The notes: generated from the sequence alone by a model not told the origin. A stretch of DNA of 23,667 bases from an uncultured Planctomycetales bacterium (GCA_937982665.1 CALJLD010000211.1:1-23667); one strand, 5' to 3'. Shown: positions 13,851 to 23,211, numbered from the stretch's first letter. Translations and numbers: made by a program.

Positions 13851-15635
13851 TTGTTACGCACACATACTTGCGGCGAACTGCGCAAAGAACACCTGGGACA
13901 GACCGTGACGCTCGCAGGCTGGGTGCACACTCACCGTGACCAGGGAGGGCTGATCTTCTTCAACCTCCGCGACCGCTACGGAATCACGCAGGTCGCCATC
14001 GGGCCGGAACAGGGCGAAGACGTTGCGGCAATCGCTCGTGACTTGCATCAGGAATACGTCGTCTCCGTGACAGGCGAAGTCGCACCTCGGCCAGAAGGCA
14101 TGCTCAACAAGAAAATGGAAACCGGCGAAGTCGAACTCCGCCCAACATCCATCACTTTGTTGAACAAGAGCGCCCCGCCGCCGTTGATTCCCGCCACTCC
14201 GGAACTTCCCAGCGAGGAAACGCGGCTCAAGTACCGCTACCTGGACTTGCGGCGACCCGAGATGCAACAAACGTTGCTGTTGCGGCATCGCATGGCCAAA
14301 GGCATGCGCGATTACTTCGACGAGCAGCGATTCATCGAAGTGGAAACTCCAATCCTGGGCCGCAGCACGCCTGAAGGCGCGCGGGATTACCTGGTGCCCA
14401 GCCGAGTGTTTCCCGGTAACTTTTACGCCCTGCCGCAATCGCCGCAACTCTACAAGCAGATCCTGATGATCGCCGGCTACGACCGGTACATTCAAATCGC
14501 GCGTTGTTTTCGTGACGAGGATCTGCGCGCTGACCGCCAACCAGAGTTCACGCAGTTGGACTTGGAGATGGCATTTGTCGAGATGGAGGATGTGCTGGGC
14601 GTTGTCGATGGCCTGGTCGCTCACATCGCCAAGATCCTGCTGGATCAAGATGTCTCGTTGCCGTTGCCGCGAATGACTTACGACGAAGCAATGGAGCGTT
14701 TTGGGCATGACGCTCCTGACCTGCGGTACGGGATGGAACTGATCGACGTGACCGACCTGGCCGGCGAAAGCGGCTTTCGCGTGTTCGAAGGCGCAAGCCA
14801 ATCCGGTGGCCGCGTGCGGGGGATCAATGCCAGCGGCGCGGCGGAAGGTTACTCGCGCAAGAAGATCGATGAGCTGACCGAGTTTGTGCAAGGCAACTCG
14901 CAAGCCAAAGGGCTGGTTTGGTTCAAGGTCGAAACCGACGGCAAGCTGGCTTCGCCTACGGCCAAGAACTTTAAGCCGGAAGTCCTGGAGCAAATCGGCC
15001 AGCGGCTGGAAGCCAAGCCCGGCGACTTGCTGCTCTTCGTTGCGGACAGCTTTGACGTCACGTGCAAAGCCTTACACCTGCTGCGCAAGCGATTCGGCGA
15101 AGAACTCAAACTGTACGATCCGCGCAGTATGCATTATTCATGGGTCGTCGAGTTCCCGATGTTCGAGTGGGACGAAGAAGAAAACCGCTGGGCGGCCAAG
15201 CATCATCCATTCACCGCGCCGCGGCCGGAAGATATTGAGAAGCTCGAGTCCGATCCGGCTGGCTGCAGGGCCGTGGCTTATGACCTGGTCATCAACGGTT
15301 CGGAAGCCGCCGGCGGCACAATCCGAATTCACAACGCGGACGTGCAGCAGCGCGTGTTCAACCTGTTGGGCATCGAAGAGGAACAAGCCCAAGAGCGGTT
15401 CGGTTTCCTGCTGGACGCGCTCAAATTCGGCGCTCCGCCGCACGGTGGCATCGCGTTGGGACTGGACCGCTGGGTGATGACCTTCGCAGGCCGGGACAAC
15501 ATCCGCGATTGCATCGCCTTCCCCAAAACGCAAAAAGCCACGGATATGATGACCGAAGCACCAGGCTCCGTCGACGAGCGGCAAATGCGCGAGCTGGGGA
15601 TTGAGGTGCGGAAGCCGGAAAAGGCGGATAAATGA
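13851..15635 (+). CDS. aspS: Aspartyl-tRNA synthetase, bacterial type
   Basis: A class II synthetase that charges tRNA with Asp in the cytoplasm. From the TTG at 13851 it is 594 residues, the usual bacterial length, and starts LLRTHTCGELRKE like the family; residue numbering then matches published AspRS positions. In order: N-terminal anticodon-binding OB fold (1-105), motif 1 around FIEVETPILGRSTPEGARDY, motif 2 (ARCFRDEDLRADRQPEFTQ), the bacterial GAD insertion, and motif 3 (GGIALGLDRWVM). Position 31 is Gln and position 83 is Gly; in studied enzymes His31/Gly83 go with non-discriminating AspRS and Leu31/Lys83 with discriminating, so this one is mixed. ATGs at 13635 and 13767 are in frame but add non-family residues. 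Confidence 0.95.
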   Translation: MLRTHTCGELRKEHLGQTVTLAGWVHTHRDQGGLIFFNLRDRYGITQVAIGPEQGEDVAAIARDLHQEYVVSVTGEVAPRPEGMLNKKMETGEVELRPTSITLLNKSAPPPLIPATPELPSEETRLKYRYLDLRRPEMQQTLLLRHRMAKGMRDYFDEQRFIEVETPILGRSTPEGARDYLVPSRVFPGNFYALPQSPQLYKQILMIAGYDRYIQIARCFRDEDLRADRQPEFTQLDLEMAFVEMEDVLGVVDGLVAHIAKILLDQDVSLPLPRMTYDEAMERFGHDAPDLRYGMELIDVTDLAGESGFRVFEGASQSGGRVRGINASGAAEGYSRKKIDELTEFVQGNSQAKGLVWFKVETDGKLASPTAKNFKPEVLEQIGQRLEAKPGDLLLFVADSFDVTCKALHLLRKRFGEELKLYDPRSMHYSWVVEFPMFEWDEEENRWAAKHHPFTAPRPEDIEKLESDPAGCRAVAYDLVINGSEAAGGTIRIHNADVQQRVFNLLGIEEEQAQERFGFLLDALKFGAPPHGGIALGLDRWVMTFAGRDNIRDCIAFPKTQKATDMMTEAPGSVDERQMRELGIEVRKPEKADK

Positions 15636-15800
15636 AATAGCGCGTCAACCTGGTATGCAGATTGCCGGATTGCGTCGTCAGCTGGCCCCCAAGATAAACT
15701 GGCGCGTATCAGACTTTTGCCACCTTCGCGCGGATTTCGCTATCCTGAATGCCGTGGGCTCGCCACGCAAAACAGGGCAATTCTGCAAGGGGGTGTTGCC

Positions 15801-17645
15801 ATGATCGTTCCGCAATTGGCCGCGGTGAAGCCGCGCGTTGTGTCTCCAGACAACGGCGATGAACTCCTGCTTGAGGATGTCATCGAGTCGCTGATTGAAC
15901 AGGGACACAAAGGCCGTATCTGCGTGACCGGATTGCCCGGCGCTGGCAAGTCTGTCGCCCTGGCGCACCTGGCCGCACAGGACTATGCCGATCAGTTGAC
16001 GCTGCTCGACGATGCCAACTTGATTGACGTTCGGAAGCTGCCCAAGGATCGCCTGGTGGTTTGCGCCGCGCGGCGACCCATTGATGCGACACTTCCGATG
16101 CCGCTGGTTGGTTGGAAGCGCGATGATTTGATCGACTACTTGTTGGCTGTGCATCCCAGTCAGTGCGCGTCGGTGGTTGCGAGATTTGCCGAGGACAGTC
16201 ATGTGTTGGCCGGCAACGCGTCGCTCTTTTGCCGTGTGGCCGATGAGTTCGCCGCGGATGAAAATCTTGCCGACATGCGCGCAGCGCTGAGGGCCGCCGT
16301 TGCCAGACTGTGTGAAAGCCCAAAACGATTGCGCGTCGCGCGACGCTATGCGGCCGCAATTTCGCAGCGAGGTCGTGACGGCGTCCGCAGAATTCGCTAC
16401 CGCAACCTGTTGCGAACGATTAACGATGAACTCCGCACTCTGCTCGGTCTAAGGATTGTCCAGATTCTTCTGACGGCGGACTATTTCCATTCGCGGATCT
16501 TGCAAGACGGCAAAGGCATTTTCCCCAACGAAATGTTGCCGCGCGATGTCATCCGAGAACTCGCCCAGTTGTTGCGCGATGACTCCGAGAGCTTTGAACA
16601 ACTGCAGGCGATGTTTGACGACCGCCGCGAATTCCGTCCGCTGGTTGCCAGCGTGTTGTTTTCAGCCAGACCGCATTGGCGGCCCAGCGGTGAAAACTGC
16701 AACCTCAAGGGAGGTTTCTTTGCGGAAGCCAATTGGCAGGAAATCAAACTGGCACGGGCCGAACTTGCGAATGTCATTTTGAGCAACGCCAACTTGCGGT
16801 GTGCGGAGTTATCGAGTGCGAAGTTGTTTGACGCAGATCTAAGCGGCGCGGATGGATTTCGCGCGGACTTCTCTGGCGTCATCGCCACGGGCGCAAACTT
16901 GTGCAACGCCAGGTTCCGCCGGGCAAACTTATCTCACGGCATATTCAACAAAGCTAGGATGGCCAATCTGGACTTAAGCGATGGGTTTGCGCTGTTCGCC
17001 AATTTCCATCAGGCGAACCTTACCTCGGCGAACTTCAGCCGAGCCAACCTGCACAGTTCCAACCTGGTTGGCGCCACTTTGCAGAACGCAGACTTCCAGT
17101 CGGCGCAACTGCAGTACGCCATCTTGCGGGACACCTCTTTGCAAAACGTGAACATGCACGGAGCCAACCTTTCGGGTGCTGACTGTTGTCGCTGCGACTT
17201 GGAATTCGTCGAATGGCCGGGTTTGCAGCTTGCAGGTGCAAACTTGACCGGCGCATACCTGACAGGCGGCAATCTTTCCGGTGCGGACCTGAGCGGATGC
17301 AAGTTGAAGTTCTGCGGCCTGGCCGATGTCGACCTGTCATTTGCTGATCTTCGTGAATCCGACCTGCGCCAATGCACGTTTCATATGGGATCTTCCCGTA
17401 GCGGCCTCGTGGGAAGCGCGCCGGCCGGGCATGGCAGCAAGACCGGGTTCTATACAAACGACTTTGACGAACAACACTACAAGCCGCCGCATGTGATCCG
17501 CAAAGCCAACCTGTGCGGGGCGGACCTCCGCGGCGCTAGAATCGAGGACGTCGACTTTTACCTGGTCGATCTGCGCGGCGCGAAATTCGACGCTAAGCAG
17601 GAAGCCCACTTCCGCAGGTGTGACGCCATCCTTGAGGATCGATAG
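15801..17645 (+). CDS. P-loop NTPase with pentapeptide-repeat beta-helix
   Basis: A 614-residue protein. Residues 44-51 are a Walker A loop (GLPGAGKS) and LTLLDDA (66-72) is a likely Walker B. A helical segment follows (GWKRDDLIDYLLAVHPSQCASVVARF and onward to about 290), like the small NACHT/STAND-type NTPases linked to pentapeptide repeats in planctomycetes. From about residue 299 to the end, A(D/N)Lxx repeats occur some 50 times (ANLSGADL, ANLTGAYL), forming a right-handed beta-helix. Near residues 530-565 a non-repeat insert with Gly/Ser/His breaks the helix. Function is unknown; a signal-sensing NTPase is inference. The start ATG at 15801 follows AAGGGGG. It lies 165 nt after aspS. Confidence 0.88.
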   Translation: MIVPQLAAVKPRVVSPDNGDELLLEDVIESLIEQGHKGRICVTGLPGAGKSVALAHLAAQDYADQLTLLDDANLIDVRKLPKDRLVVCAARRPIDATLPMPLVGWKRDDLIDYLLAVHPSQCASVVARFAEDSHVLAGNASLFCRVADEFAADENLADMRAALRAAVARLCESPKRLRVARRYAAAISQRGRDGVRRIRYRNLLRTINDELRTLLGLRIVQILLTADYFHSRILQDGKGIFPNEMLPRDVIRELAQLLRDDSESFEQLQAMFDDRREFRPLVASVLFSARPHWRPSGENCNLKGGFFAEANWQEIKLARAELANVILSNANLRCAELSSAKLFDADLSGADGFRADFSGVIATGANLCNARFRRANLSHGIFNKARMANLDLSDGFALFANFHQANLTSANFSRANLHSSNLVGATLQNADFQSAQLQYAILRDTSLQNVNMHGANLSGADCCRCDLEFVEWPGLQLAGANLTGAYLTGGNLSGADLSGCKLKFCGLADVDLSFADLRESDLRQCTFHMGSSRSGLVGSAPAGHGSKTGFYTNDFDEQHYKPPHVIRKANLCGADLRGARIEDVDFYLVDLRGAKFDAKQEAHFRRCDAILEDR

Positions 17646-17689
17646 CCACAACCAATTCCTGCTTCAACGAGTTGGCTTCTTCGTCGGCA

Positions 17690-18070
17690 TCAGAATTTTT
17701 GCTTACGCCTGCGCTCAATTTCGCTGGCCAGATCGTACATCCGTCGCCGGAGCGCATCGAGCCGGTTGTTAATTGTGTATTCCTCGTCCGCTTCTACGCG
17801 ATGGCCATTCACAGGCGTAAGCACCAGGTCATTGAAGCTGCTCATCCCGCCATAACAGCCCAGCAAGTCTCCCACCGCGCTCAGCTTGCCCTGCTCGATG
17901 CGTGCCAGCAACTTCTCAAACCAATCCGGCCAGGCAGCATCCTCCGCGGCGTGCAGTATCGCCACGACTTCGCGCAGGCGTTCACACAATTCTGAAACGG
18001 CCGCTTCCAACGTCTTGCACTCGCGCTTGGTTCGTGTCACGTTTGGAATAGTTGCCAAGAGCCGAAACAA
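17690..18070 (-). CDS. Small soluble protein of the DUF6966 type
   Basis: A protein of about 126 residues. The core is ECKTLEAAVSELCERLREV, then WPDWFEKLLARIEQG and LLGCYGGMSSFNDLVL, ending in an Arg/Lys-rich helix. The Gly-Gly-Met-x-Ser-Phe-Asn-Asp signature fits my recollection of the DUF6966 family, whose function is unknown. The start is uncertain: TTG at 18070 follows the peptidase stop by 10 nt with a GAGTGAG site across the stop; GTG at 18040 is the alternative. The longer open frame up to 18394 is only the other frame of the peptidase gene. It probably shares the peptidase transcript. It is convergent with the pentapeptide-repeat gene, with a 44-nt gap. Confidence 0.68.
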   Translation of the reverse strand: MFRLLATIPNVTRTKRECKTLEAAVSELCERLREVVAILHAAEDAAWPDWFEKLLARIEQGKLSAVGDLLGCYGGMSSFNDLVLTPVNGHRVEADEEYTINNRLDALRRRMYDLASEIERRRKQKF

Positions 18071-18080
18071 TGCGATCGGC

Positions 18081-20189
18081 TCACTCGGAGATGCCTGCCA
18101 ACCGCAGCAGGAACGCGTGCCGGAACGCAATCTCTTCCAACCGTGAGAACCGCCCGGACGCACCGCCATGGCCTGCGGACATGTTGGTCTTGAGCAACAA
18201 CAGGTGGTCATCCGTCTTGAGTTCGCGAAGTCTCGCGACCCACTTCGCAGGCTCCCAGTATTGCACTTGCGAATCATGCAGGCCGGTTGTGACCAGCATG
18301 TGCGGATAATCTTTCGCTTGCACGTTGTCGTACGGCGAATACGAAAGCATGTACTCGTAGTAGTCCTTCTCGTTGGGGTTGCCCCACTCGTCATATTCGT
18401 TGGTTGTCAGCGGGATCGAGTCGTCCAACATCGTGGTCACCACATCAACGAAGGGAACATCCGCAACCACGCCGGTGAATAAGTCCGGCCGCATGTTGAT
18501 CACCGCTCCAATCAACAATCCGCCTGCACTCCCGCCTCGGGCGAAGATCCTTTGCGGATCGGCGTACTTTTCCTTGATGAGGTATTCACCAGCATCAATG
18601 AAGTCCGTGAAGGTGTTCTTCTTGTTGAAGAGTTTGCCGTCTTCGTACCAATGCCGACCCATTTCCTGACCGCCGCGAATATGCGCAATGGCATAAACAA
18701 ATCCCCGATCAACAAGATTCAGCCGGTCTGACGAGAACGAAGCGTCCATGCTGGAGCCGTACGAACCGTACCCATACAGCAAACACGGCGTGGAGCCGTC
18801 AATCTGTGTGCCTTTGCGGTAGACCAGCGAGATCGGAACTTTGACGCCATCACGAGCCGTCACCCAATGCCGCTCCGTGACGTAGTTGGTCTTATCAAAA
18901 CCGCCTAGCACCGGCGATTCTTTTAACAGCGTCCGCTCACGGGTGCCCATGTCAAATTCGTAGACTGATGACGGCGTTGTCATCGAGGTGTAACTGTAGC
19001 GAAGCTTCGTCGTGTTCATCTCCGGGTTTTGGCTCACTCCGGCGGAATACGTTGGCTCGCCAAAATCCAGATCGAATGACTCGTCCGCATCCCACGGCCG
19101 GACGCGAATGTGCGTTAACCCCGCCTCGCGCTCTTCAGTCACCAAGAAGTTATCGAACAGCGTTGCGCCTTCCAGGTACACATCACTGCGATGGGGAATG
19201 ACCTCCTCCCAGTTCTCCACTCCTGGCGTTGCAACCGGCGCTTTGACCAGGCGGAAGTTCTCCGCATTCAGGTTGGTGCGAATGTAAAAGTGATCGCCCA
19301 GGTGAGCGACGGAATACTCCAGATTGCGCTGCCGCGGCTGCACGAGCTTGAACTCGCCCTGCGGATTGTTCGCATCCAGGTAGCGGTATTCGTCAGACAA
19401 AGTCTGCGAAGAACCAATCACAATGAATCGCTTGGAGCGCGTCTTGGACACACCGCAGCGAAAGGTCTCGTCTTCTTCTTCGTAAACCAAAACGTCCTCC
19501 GCCGGATCTGTTCCCAGCGTATGCCGATAGACACGGTACGAACGCAGCGTCTCAGGGTCTTGTCGCGTGTAGAAGAGCGTCTTGTTGTCGTTCGCCCAAG
19601 CCATGTTGCCGGTGACATCAACAAGCTCATCCGGCAGGAGTTCGCCGGTGGTCAAGTCCTTCACGCGGACGGTGTACTTGCGCCGCCCGACAAAATCCAC
19701 GCCAAACGCCAGCAGATTGCGATCGGTGCTGACCCGGTTGCCGCGAACAGAACAAAACTCGTGGCCTTCGGCGAGCTTGTTCACATTCAGAATGACTTGC
19801 TCGTCAGCCTGATTGCGATTCGTGCTCCGGCAATACAGCGGATACTGCTGGCCTTCTTCAAATCGGGTGTAGTACCAATACCCGTCGTTGTGGACCGGCA
19901 CACTGGCGTCATCTTGCTTGATGCGAGCTTTGGTTTCCTCGAAGAGTTTCTTTTCCAGGTCTTTGTACTCCGCCATTTCCGCTTCCATGTAGGCATTCTC
20001 CGCCTCCAGGTAGGCAATCACCTCCGAGTCTTCCCGCTCTCGCAGCCAGTAGTACGGATCAACACGCGTATGCCCATGCGTTGTCAACTCGTGGGGAACC
20101 TTCTTTGCGTGCGGCGGTTGGCCAAATACGGATGTGGTCATGCAGGCGATAAATGAAAGAGCCAGGAACAAGGACGTGTGGCGAATCAT
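18081..20189 (-). CDS. Secreted S9A peptidase, prolyl oligopeptidase / oligopeptidase B type
   Basis: A 702-residue peptidase that cleaves small peptides in the periplasm. Residues 1-23 are a signal peptide. The N-terminal beta-propeller spans about 90-440. The alpha/beta hydrolase domain holds the catalytic triad: Ser554 in RGGSAGG, Asp639 in GLHDSQVQYWEPAKW, and His674 in SAGHGGASGR. The segment YGYGSYGSSMD (472-482) and ARDGVKVPISLVYRKG are typical of the family. GGQEMGRHWYEDGKLFNKKNTFTDF resembles oligopeptidase B, which cuts after Lys/Arg, rather than proline-specific POP. The ATG at 20189 is chosen because it starts the signal peptide. Upstream frame is a shadow of the TPR gene. Confidence 0.94.
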   Translation of the reverse strand: MIRHTSLFLALSFIACMTTSVFGQPPHAKKVPHELTTHGHTRVDPYYWLREREDSEVIAYLEAENAYMEAEMAEYKDLEKKLFEETKARIKQDDASVPVHNDGYWYYTRFEEGQQYPLYCRSTNRNQADEQVILNVNKLAEGHEFCSVRGNRVSTDRNLLAFGVDFVGRRKYTVRVKDLTTGELLPDELVDVTGNMAWANDNKTLFYTRQDPETLRSYRVYRHTLGTDPAEDVLVYEEEDETFRCGVSKTRSKRFIVIGSSQTLSDEYRYLDANNPQGEFKLVQPRQRNLEYSVAHLGDHFYIRTNLNAENFRLVKAPVATPGVENWEEVIPHRSDVYLEGATLFDNFLVTEEREAGLTHIRVRPWDADESFDLDFGEPTYSAGVSQNPEMNTTKLRYSYTSMTTPSSVYEFDMGTRERTLLKESPVLGGFDKTNYVTERHWVTARDGVKVPISLVYRKGTQIDGSTPCLLYGYGSYGSSMDASFSSDRLNLVDRGFVYAIAHIRGGQEMGRHWYEDGKLFNKKNTFTDFIDAGEYLIKEKYADPQRIFARGGSAGGLLIGAVINMRPDLFTGVVADVPFVDVVTTMLDDSIPLTTNEYDEWGNPNEKDYYEYMLSYSPYDNVQAKDYPHMLVTTGLHDSQVQYWEPAKWVARLRELKTDDHLLLLKTNMSAGHGGASGRFSRLEEIAFRHAFLLRLAGISE

Positions 20190-20334
20190 TGCAATTCCCC
20201 AAAGCGCGCAAGGGTGTTGTGTTGGTATTCCAGAAAGTGGGGTACGCTGGCGAACAGTGTAATCCGTTCGGCCAGACAACCAAAGCGCAGGCGTTAGCCC
20301 ATTCACAAAGTGCTCTCGCCCAAATGACCGCAAT

Positions 20335-21543
20335 TCAGAAGATGCGGCGATCCTTCCCAACCGGCGGCGGATTGGGGATCGGCGGAGCATCATCGCCGCC
20401 CTGGCCTGCGGCGGCTCCTGCAGCGCCCGGCGCGGCATTACCAGGCACTCCAGCACCCGGGGCAGCATTACCCGGCGCAACATTGCCAGCGTCTGCAGGA
20501 AGGTCCACGCCTTGCGCGCCAAGCTCTTTCGCGCGACGCAGGAAGTTCACCGCGCGTTCCGGCTGCTGGTCGTAAAAAAGTTCCATGCCAATCAACAACA
20601 GCAAGTCGGCGTTGTTCGGGTCTTTCTCCGCGGCGGCCGCCAGTTGATCCAAGTGCGCGGTCTTCAATTCTTGACCTTCCGGGCCGTACTGTTCAGTAAG
20701 TGAGAAGTTGGCCGTCACCCACAAAGGCGGCAACGCCAGAGCGCGGTTGTACGCTTCCAACGCCGCGTCATACCTTTCCAGCGCGATCATCGCCTGGGCT
20801 TGCTTGAGATAAGCTTCCACAATGCGAGGAGCCGCGCGGGCCGCTCCACGATAGCGCTCAATCGCCGCGCGGTAGTCCTTGTCGATAAAAGCTCGGTCGC
20901 CCATCTCAATAAACCGCCATGCCCGCTCACGCATCGCCAGCGTAACCTCGCGAGCCCATTTGGGTTCGCCACGTTCATTCACATTAGCGTTCGCGTTGGC
21001 GGGAACCGCATTGCCACCGCCGTTCACATTGATAATCACCGGCGGGTTGTTCACAACCGGAGCTGGATTGCCTCCGTTGAAAAATCGCGCGGCTGCCGCC
21101 GGCCCAAACAACGTCTCTGCCGGCAACACAACCGGCGGCAACATGTACGATCCGCCTCGAAATCGGCGGGTCCGATAATACGGCAAGTACGGCGAATAAG
21201 AACCGTAGTAGTACGGGTTATCAATCAGCGGTGGATAGCCGGCAAAGCCAGGATACCCATAAGCCGGATAACCGTAGGACGGATAGCCAAATCCAAAACC
21301 AAACGTCCCGCCAATGGTCACACGGCTGTTGCTTCTGTTGCTGTAGACAGAAGAGCCACCTTGAGCGAATGGGTTGTGGCGATCCGCCTGCTGCATGCCC
21401 GGCGAGCCATGACGGTTGCGGTCATATTGCGCACTCGCGTTCGTTGCGCTTGCCATCAAGACGCCGACAACAACGCCCAGCAACAACGTCACTCGAATGA
21501 CAACGAGGCGGCGCGCGGAATCAGATTCTCGCGAGGTGTTCAT
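20335..21543 (-). CDS. Secreted TPR protein with Gly/Tyr-rich and Ala/Gly/Pro-rich segments
   Basis: A 402-residue exported protein. Residues 1-38 are a signal peptide ending Ala-Ser-Ala. A Gly/Tyr/Pro-rich stretch (78-125, SYGYPAYGYPGFAGYPP) and an Asn-rich linker (160-190) follow. Two clear TPR units (about 208-275, DYRAAIERYRGAARAAPR and RYDAALEAYNRALALPP) and a third (about 311-345) would bind a protein partner. The tail (350-402) is Ala/Gly/Pro-rich with repeats such as PGNAAPGA. The role is unknown; a periplasmic scaffold is inference. The ATG at 21543 has AGGAAGGACAGGA just upstream. The peptidase gene lies 145 nt downstream. Confidence 0.84.
   Translation of the reverse strand: MNTSRESDSARRLVVIRVTLLLGVVVGVLMASATNASAQYDRNRHGSPGMQQADRHNPFAQGGSSVYSNRSNSRVTIGGTFGFGFGYPSYGYPAYGYPGFAGYPPLIDNPYYYGSYSPYLPYYRTRRFRGGSYMLPPVVLPAETLFGPAAAARFFNGGNPAPVVNNPPVIINVNGGGNAVPANANANVNERGEPKWAREVTLAMRERAWRFIEMGDRAFIDKDYRAAIERYRGAARAAPRIVEAYLKQAQAMIALERYDAALEAYNRALALPPLWVTANFSLTEQYGPEGQELKTAHLDQLAAAAEKDPNNADLLLLIGMELFYDQQPERAVNFLRRAKELGAQGVDLPADAGNVAPGNAAPGAGVPGNAAPGAAGAAAGQGGDDAPPIPNPPPVGKDRRIF
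20400..20490 (-). repeat. Imperfect repeat coding the Ala/Gly/Pro tail of the TPR protein
   Basis: Imperfect repeats of roughly 30 nt encode variants of Pro-Gly-Asn-Ala-Ala-Pro-Gly-Ala. The units are diverged but in frame. It is probably a flexible tail. Confidence 0.55.
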
Positions 21544-21690
21544 TTCCTGTCCTTCCTGGAGCGCATACTTCAAGACCGGCTGCATCAGCAACCTGCCGCC
21601 TCCCGCTTGAATTATCGCGAAAGACCAGGCTTGCGGCAAGAAACGCACCGCAATCGGCCAAGATTGCGTGCCAGATCACACAGAACCGCA

Positions 21691-22512
21691 TTACTCCATC
21701 TTCGCCATTCCCAACAGTTTGCGCAGCGCCGTCATGGCAATCTCGGCAAACTGTGCCGGCGGGTTTTCCCACACCTGCGGATTGAGCAATTCAATTGAGA
21801 CAGTCCCCGCGTAGTTGATCTGCTTCAAGTGCTCCAGCAACGGAGCGAGGTGGAAGTCGCCTTCGCCCGGCAGAATGCGGTCCGCATCCGCAGCCAACTC
21901 TCTGGCAGCACCGGCCACATCGCACAACTGCACATGAAACAGGTTCTCCGCCGACAGGTAGCCCAAGTCTTCCGTCTTGCTCGGCCCAATCGCAAGGTGA
22001 AACGCGTCCAGGCAAATGCCCAAGTGAGGGCTGCCTGTGTCGGCAATCATCGCAGCGCACGTCTGCAAGTTGTTGCACAAGGCACTTCGCGCTTGAAACT
22101 CCAACGCGAGCCGCATTCCCGCCGCGCCGGCTTGCGCGGCCGCCTGACTGAGAGAAGTTGTTACGCGTTCAATGTCCTGCTGCGAAAGTGGACCCACAAT
22201 ATCGGCCGCCACAATCAGCGTTTCCACACCAAGCTGTTGGCACAACTCCAAACGCCGGGCGAAGTGATCCCAATGCTCGGCACGCTTCTCGCCCTGGCTT
22301 TCCAACAGCCCTCCCTGAAACGCGGCCACCGGAATGCTGACGCCATGCTCCCCAAGCAAAGCCTTGGCCTCGTCCAGGGAATGCCGCTCCAGATAACCTT
22401 CCAGCTTGCCCAGCCACACTTCCAAGCTGTTGCATGCCGCGGACGAGTATTCTTCCACATCTTCTTCAAACGAAGCATGCAGCGTGCAGACCTGCGAAAG
22501 ACAAAGTTGCAT
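21691..22512 (-). CDS. Sugar-phosphate isomerase/epimerase-like TIM-barrel protein
   Basis: A 273-residue protein of the AP-endonuclease-2-like TIM-barrel family, which also holds xylose isomerase-like and inosose dehydratase-like enzymes. The likely metal ligands are spaced as expected: Glu138 (LALEFQ), Asp169 and His172 (CLDAFH), His193 (FHVQLCD), and Glu241 (VSIELLNP). The substrate cannot be told from sequence. The ATG at 22512 lies 5 nt after a TGA that ends the degenerate frame upstream; a TTG at 22521 is also possible. It is 147 nt upstream of the TPR gene. Gfo/Idh proteins often partner this family, but the one here is 9 kb away. Confidence 0.87.
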   Translation of the reverse strand: MQLCLSQVCTLHASFEEDVEEYSSAACNSLEVWLGKLEGYLERHSLDEAKALLGEHGVSIPVAAFQGGLLESQGEKRAEHWDHFARRLELCQQLGVETLIVAADIVGPLSQQDIERVTTSLSQAAAQAGAAGMRLALEFQARSALCNNLQTCAAMIADTGSPHLGICLDAFHLAIGPSKTEDLGYLSAENLFHVQLCDVAGAARELAADADRILPGEGDFHLAPLLEHLKQINYAGTVSIELLNPQVWENPPAQFAEIAMTALRKLLGMAKME

Positions 22513-22517
22513 GAGAC

Positions 22518-22770
22518 TCAAACGATTGTGTGGGCGTTGGAGATTCTGTGGGACGAAGTCACGGCGTCAACATCATACACAAACCACCCCACTGCCTTGG
22601 CATAAAGGTGAGCGCGAACAGTGCAAATAGAATTGAAACCCTCGCAAGAGATTTCAGTCACCCCAGTGCTGCGACACAGCTCGATTTCTTTTGGGTGCGA
22701 CTGCTGGCTCGTCCAACAGTGCCCCGGTATTGAGTCAGTGCAAATCCGAATCTTTAGCTGCGATACAGCA
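22518..22770 (-). pseudogene. Degenerate second copy of the 3' tip of the gene at the right edge
   Basis: A frame open across this gap, with no good start, ends at TGA 22518-22520. Its end reads GWFVYDVDAVTSS, matching the intact tip GGCVYDVDAIIAR at the right edge. At DNA level 18 nt (22563-22580 versus 23619-23636) differ at one base, and the neighbouring GGGG-GG-TT bases also align with one indel. The rest has no detectable similarity. It could be a relic of a displaced or duplicated C-terminus. The match is short. Confidence 0.4.
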
Positions 22771-23211
22771 CTAGTCGAGAAAGATAATCTCGAATCTGCG
22801 GCGGCGATGACCGGCGAACACTTTGCGTGGTACTCCCGTTGCGATGAATTCTGTCAGGTATTCGTAGCACGACTGCAGGTATACCAATTCGTCGTTGTCA
22901 CCGTATTGCTTCCACTGAGGAAAGTCATCCAGATCGATCAAGTTGATTCCAAGGTACATGCCACTTCGGGTCTTCCAGTTTGCCGGGTAGCCGGGACACC
23001 GTGCAACCCGCATGTTTTCAAACACAATCCAGCGGAACCAGCTATCTCGCATACAGCAGCCGATCCGAACGCCCAAACGTTCGGTGGTCATCAAAACCCC
23101 CATGCCGAGACCGTCCAAGTCCTTGTGATCAACTCGTAACCCATGTCCCTTCTTGAGCGAATGAACCATTGTTTGGAAAGCAGGACGGAGTGGATCATCT
23201 TTGCTGACCAT
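22771..23211 (-). CDS. Small hypothetical protein, possible immunity-like gene
   Basis: A 146-residue soluble protein with no recognised family. It is rich in Trp, Asp and Arg (DSWFRWIVFENM, DLDDFPQWKQYGDND) and has a basic stretch near the end (HRRRRFEII). No signal peptide or membrane helix is seen. The ATG at 23211 lies 57 nt after the previous small gene. Small acidic/Trp-rich genes directly after a truncated gene tip are typical of immunity genes in polymorphic toxin loci, but this is inference from context only. Confidence 0.65.
   Translation of the reverse strand: MVSKDDPLRPAFQTMVHSLKKGHGLRVDHKDLDGLGMGVLMTTERLGVRIGCCMRDSWFRWIVFENMRVARCPGYPANWKTRSGMYLGINLIDLDDFPQWKQYGDNDELVYLQSCYEYLTEFIATGVPRKVFAGHRRRRFEIIFLD

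Noticed and set aside
13854..14993. Minus-strand open frame of 379 codons
   Set aside because: Antisense to aspS throughout; composition is that of a mirrored GC-rich gene.
19191..20156. Plus-strand open frame of 321 codons
   Set aside because: Antisense to the S9A peptidase, whose catalytic triad is intact.
20800..21798. Plus-strand open frame of 332 codons
   Set aside because: Runs antisense through both the TPR gene and the end of the isomerase gene; no family motif.
22619..22745. 10-nt direct repeat CAGTGCAAAT, 117 nt apart
   Set aside because: Too short to separate from chance and not linked to any feature.
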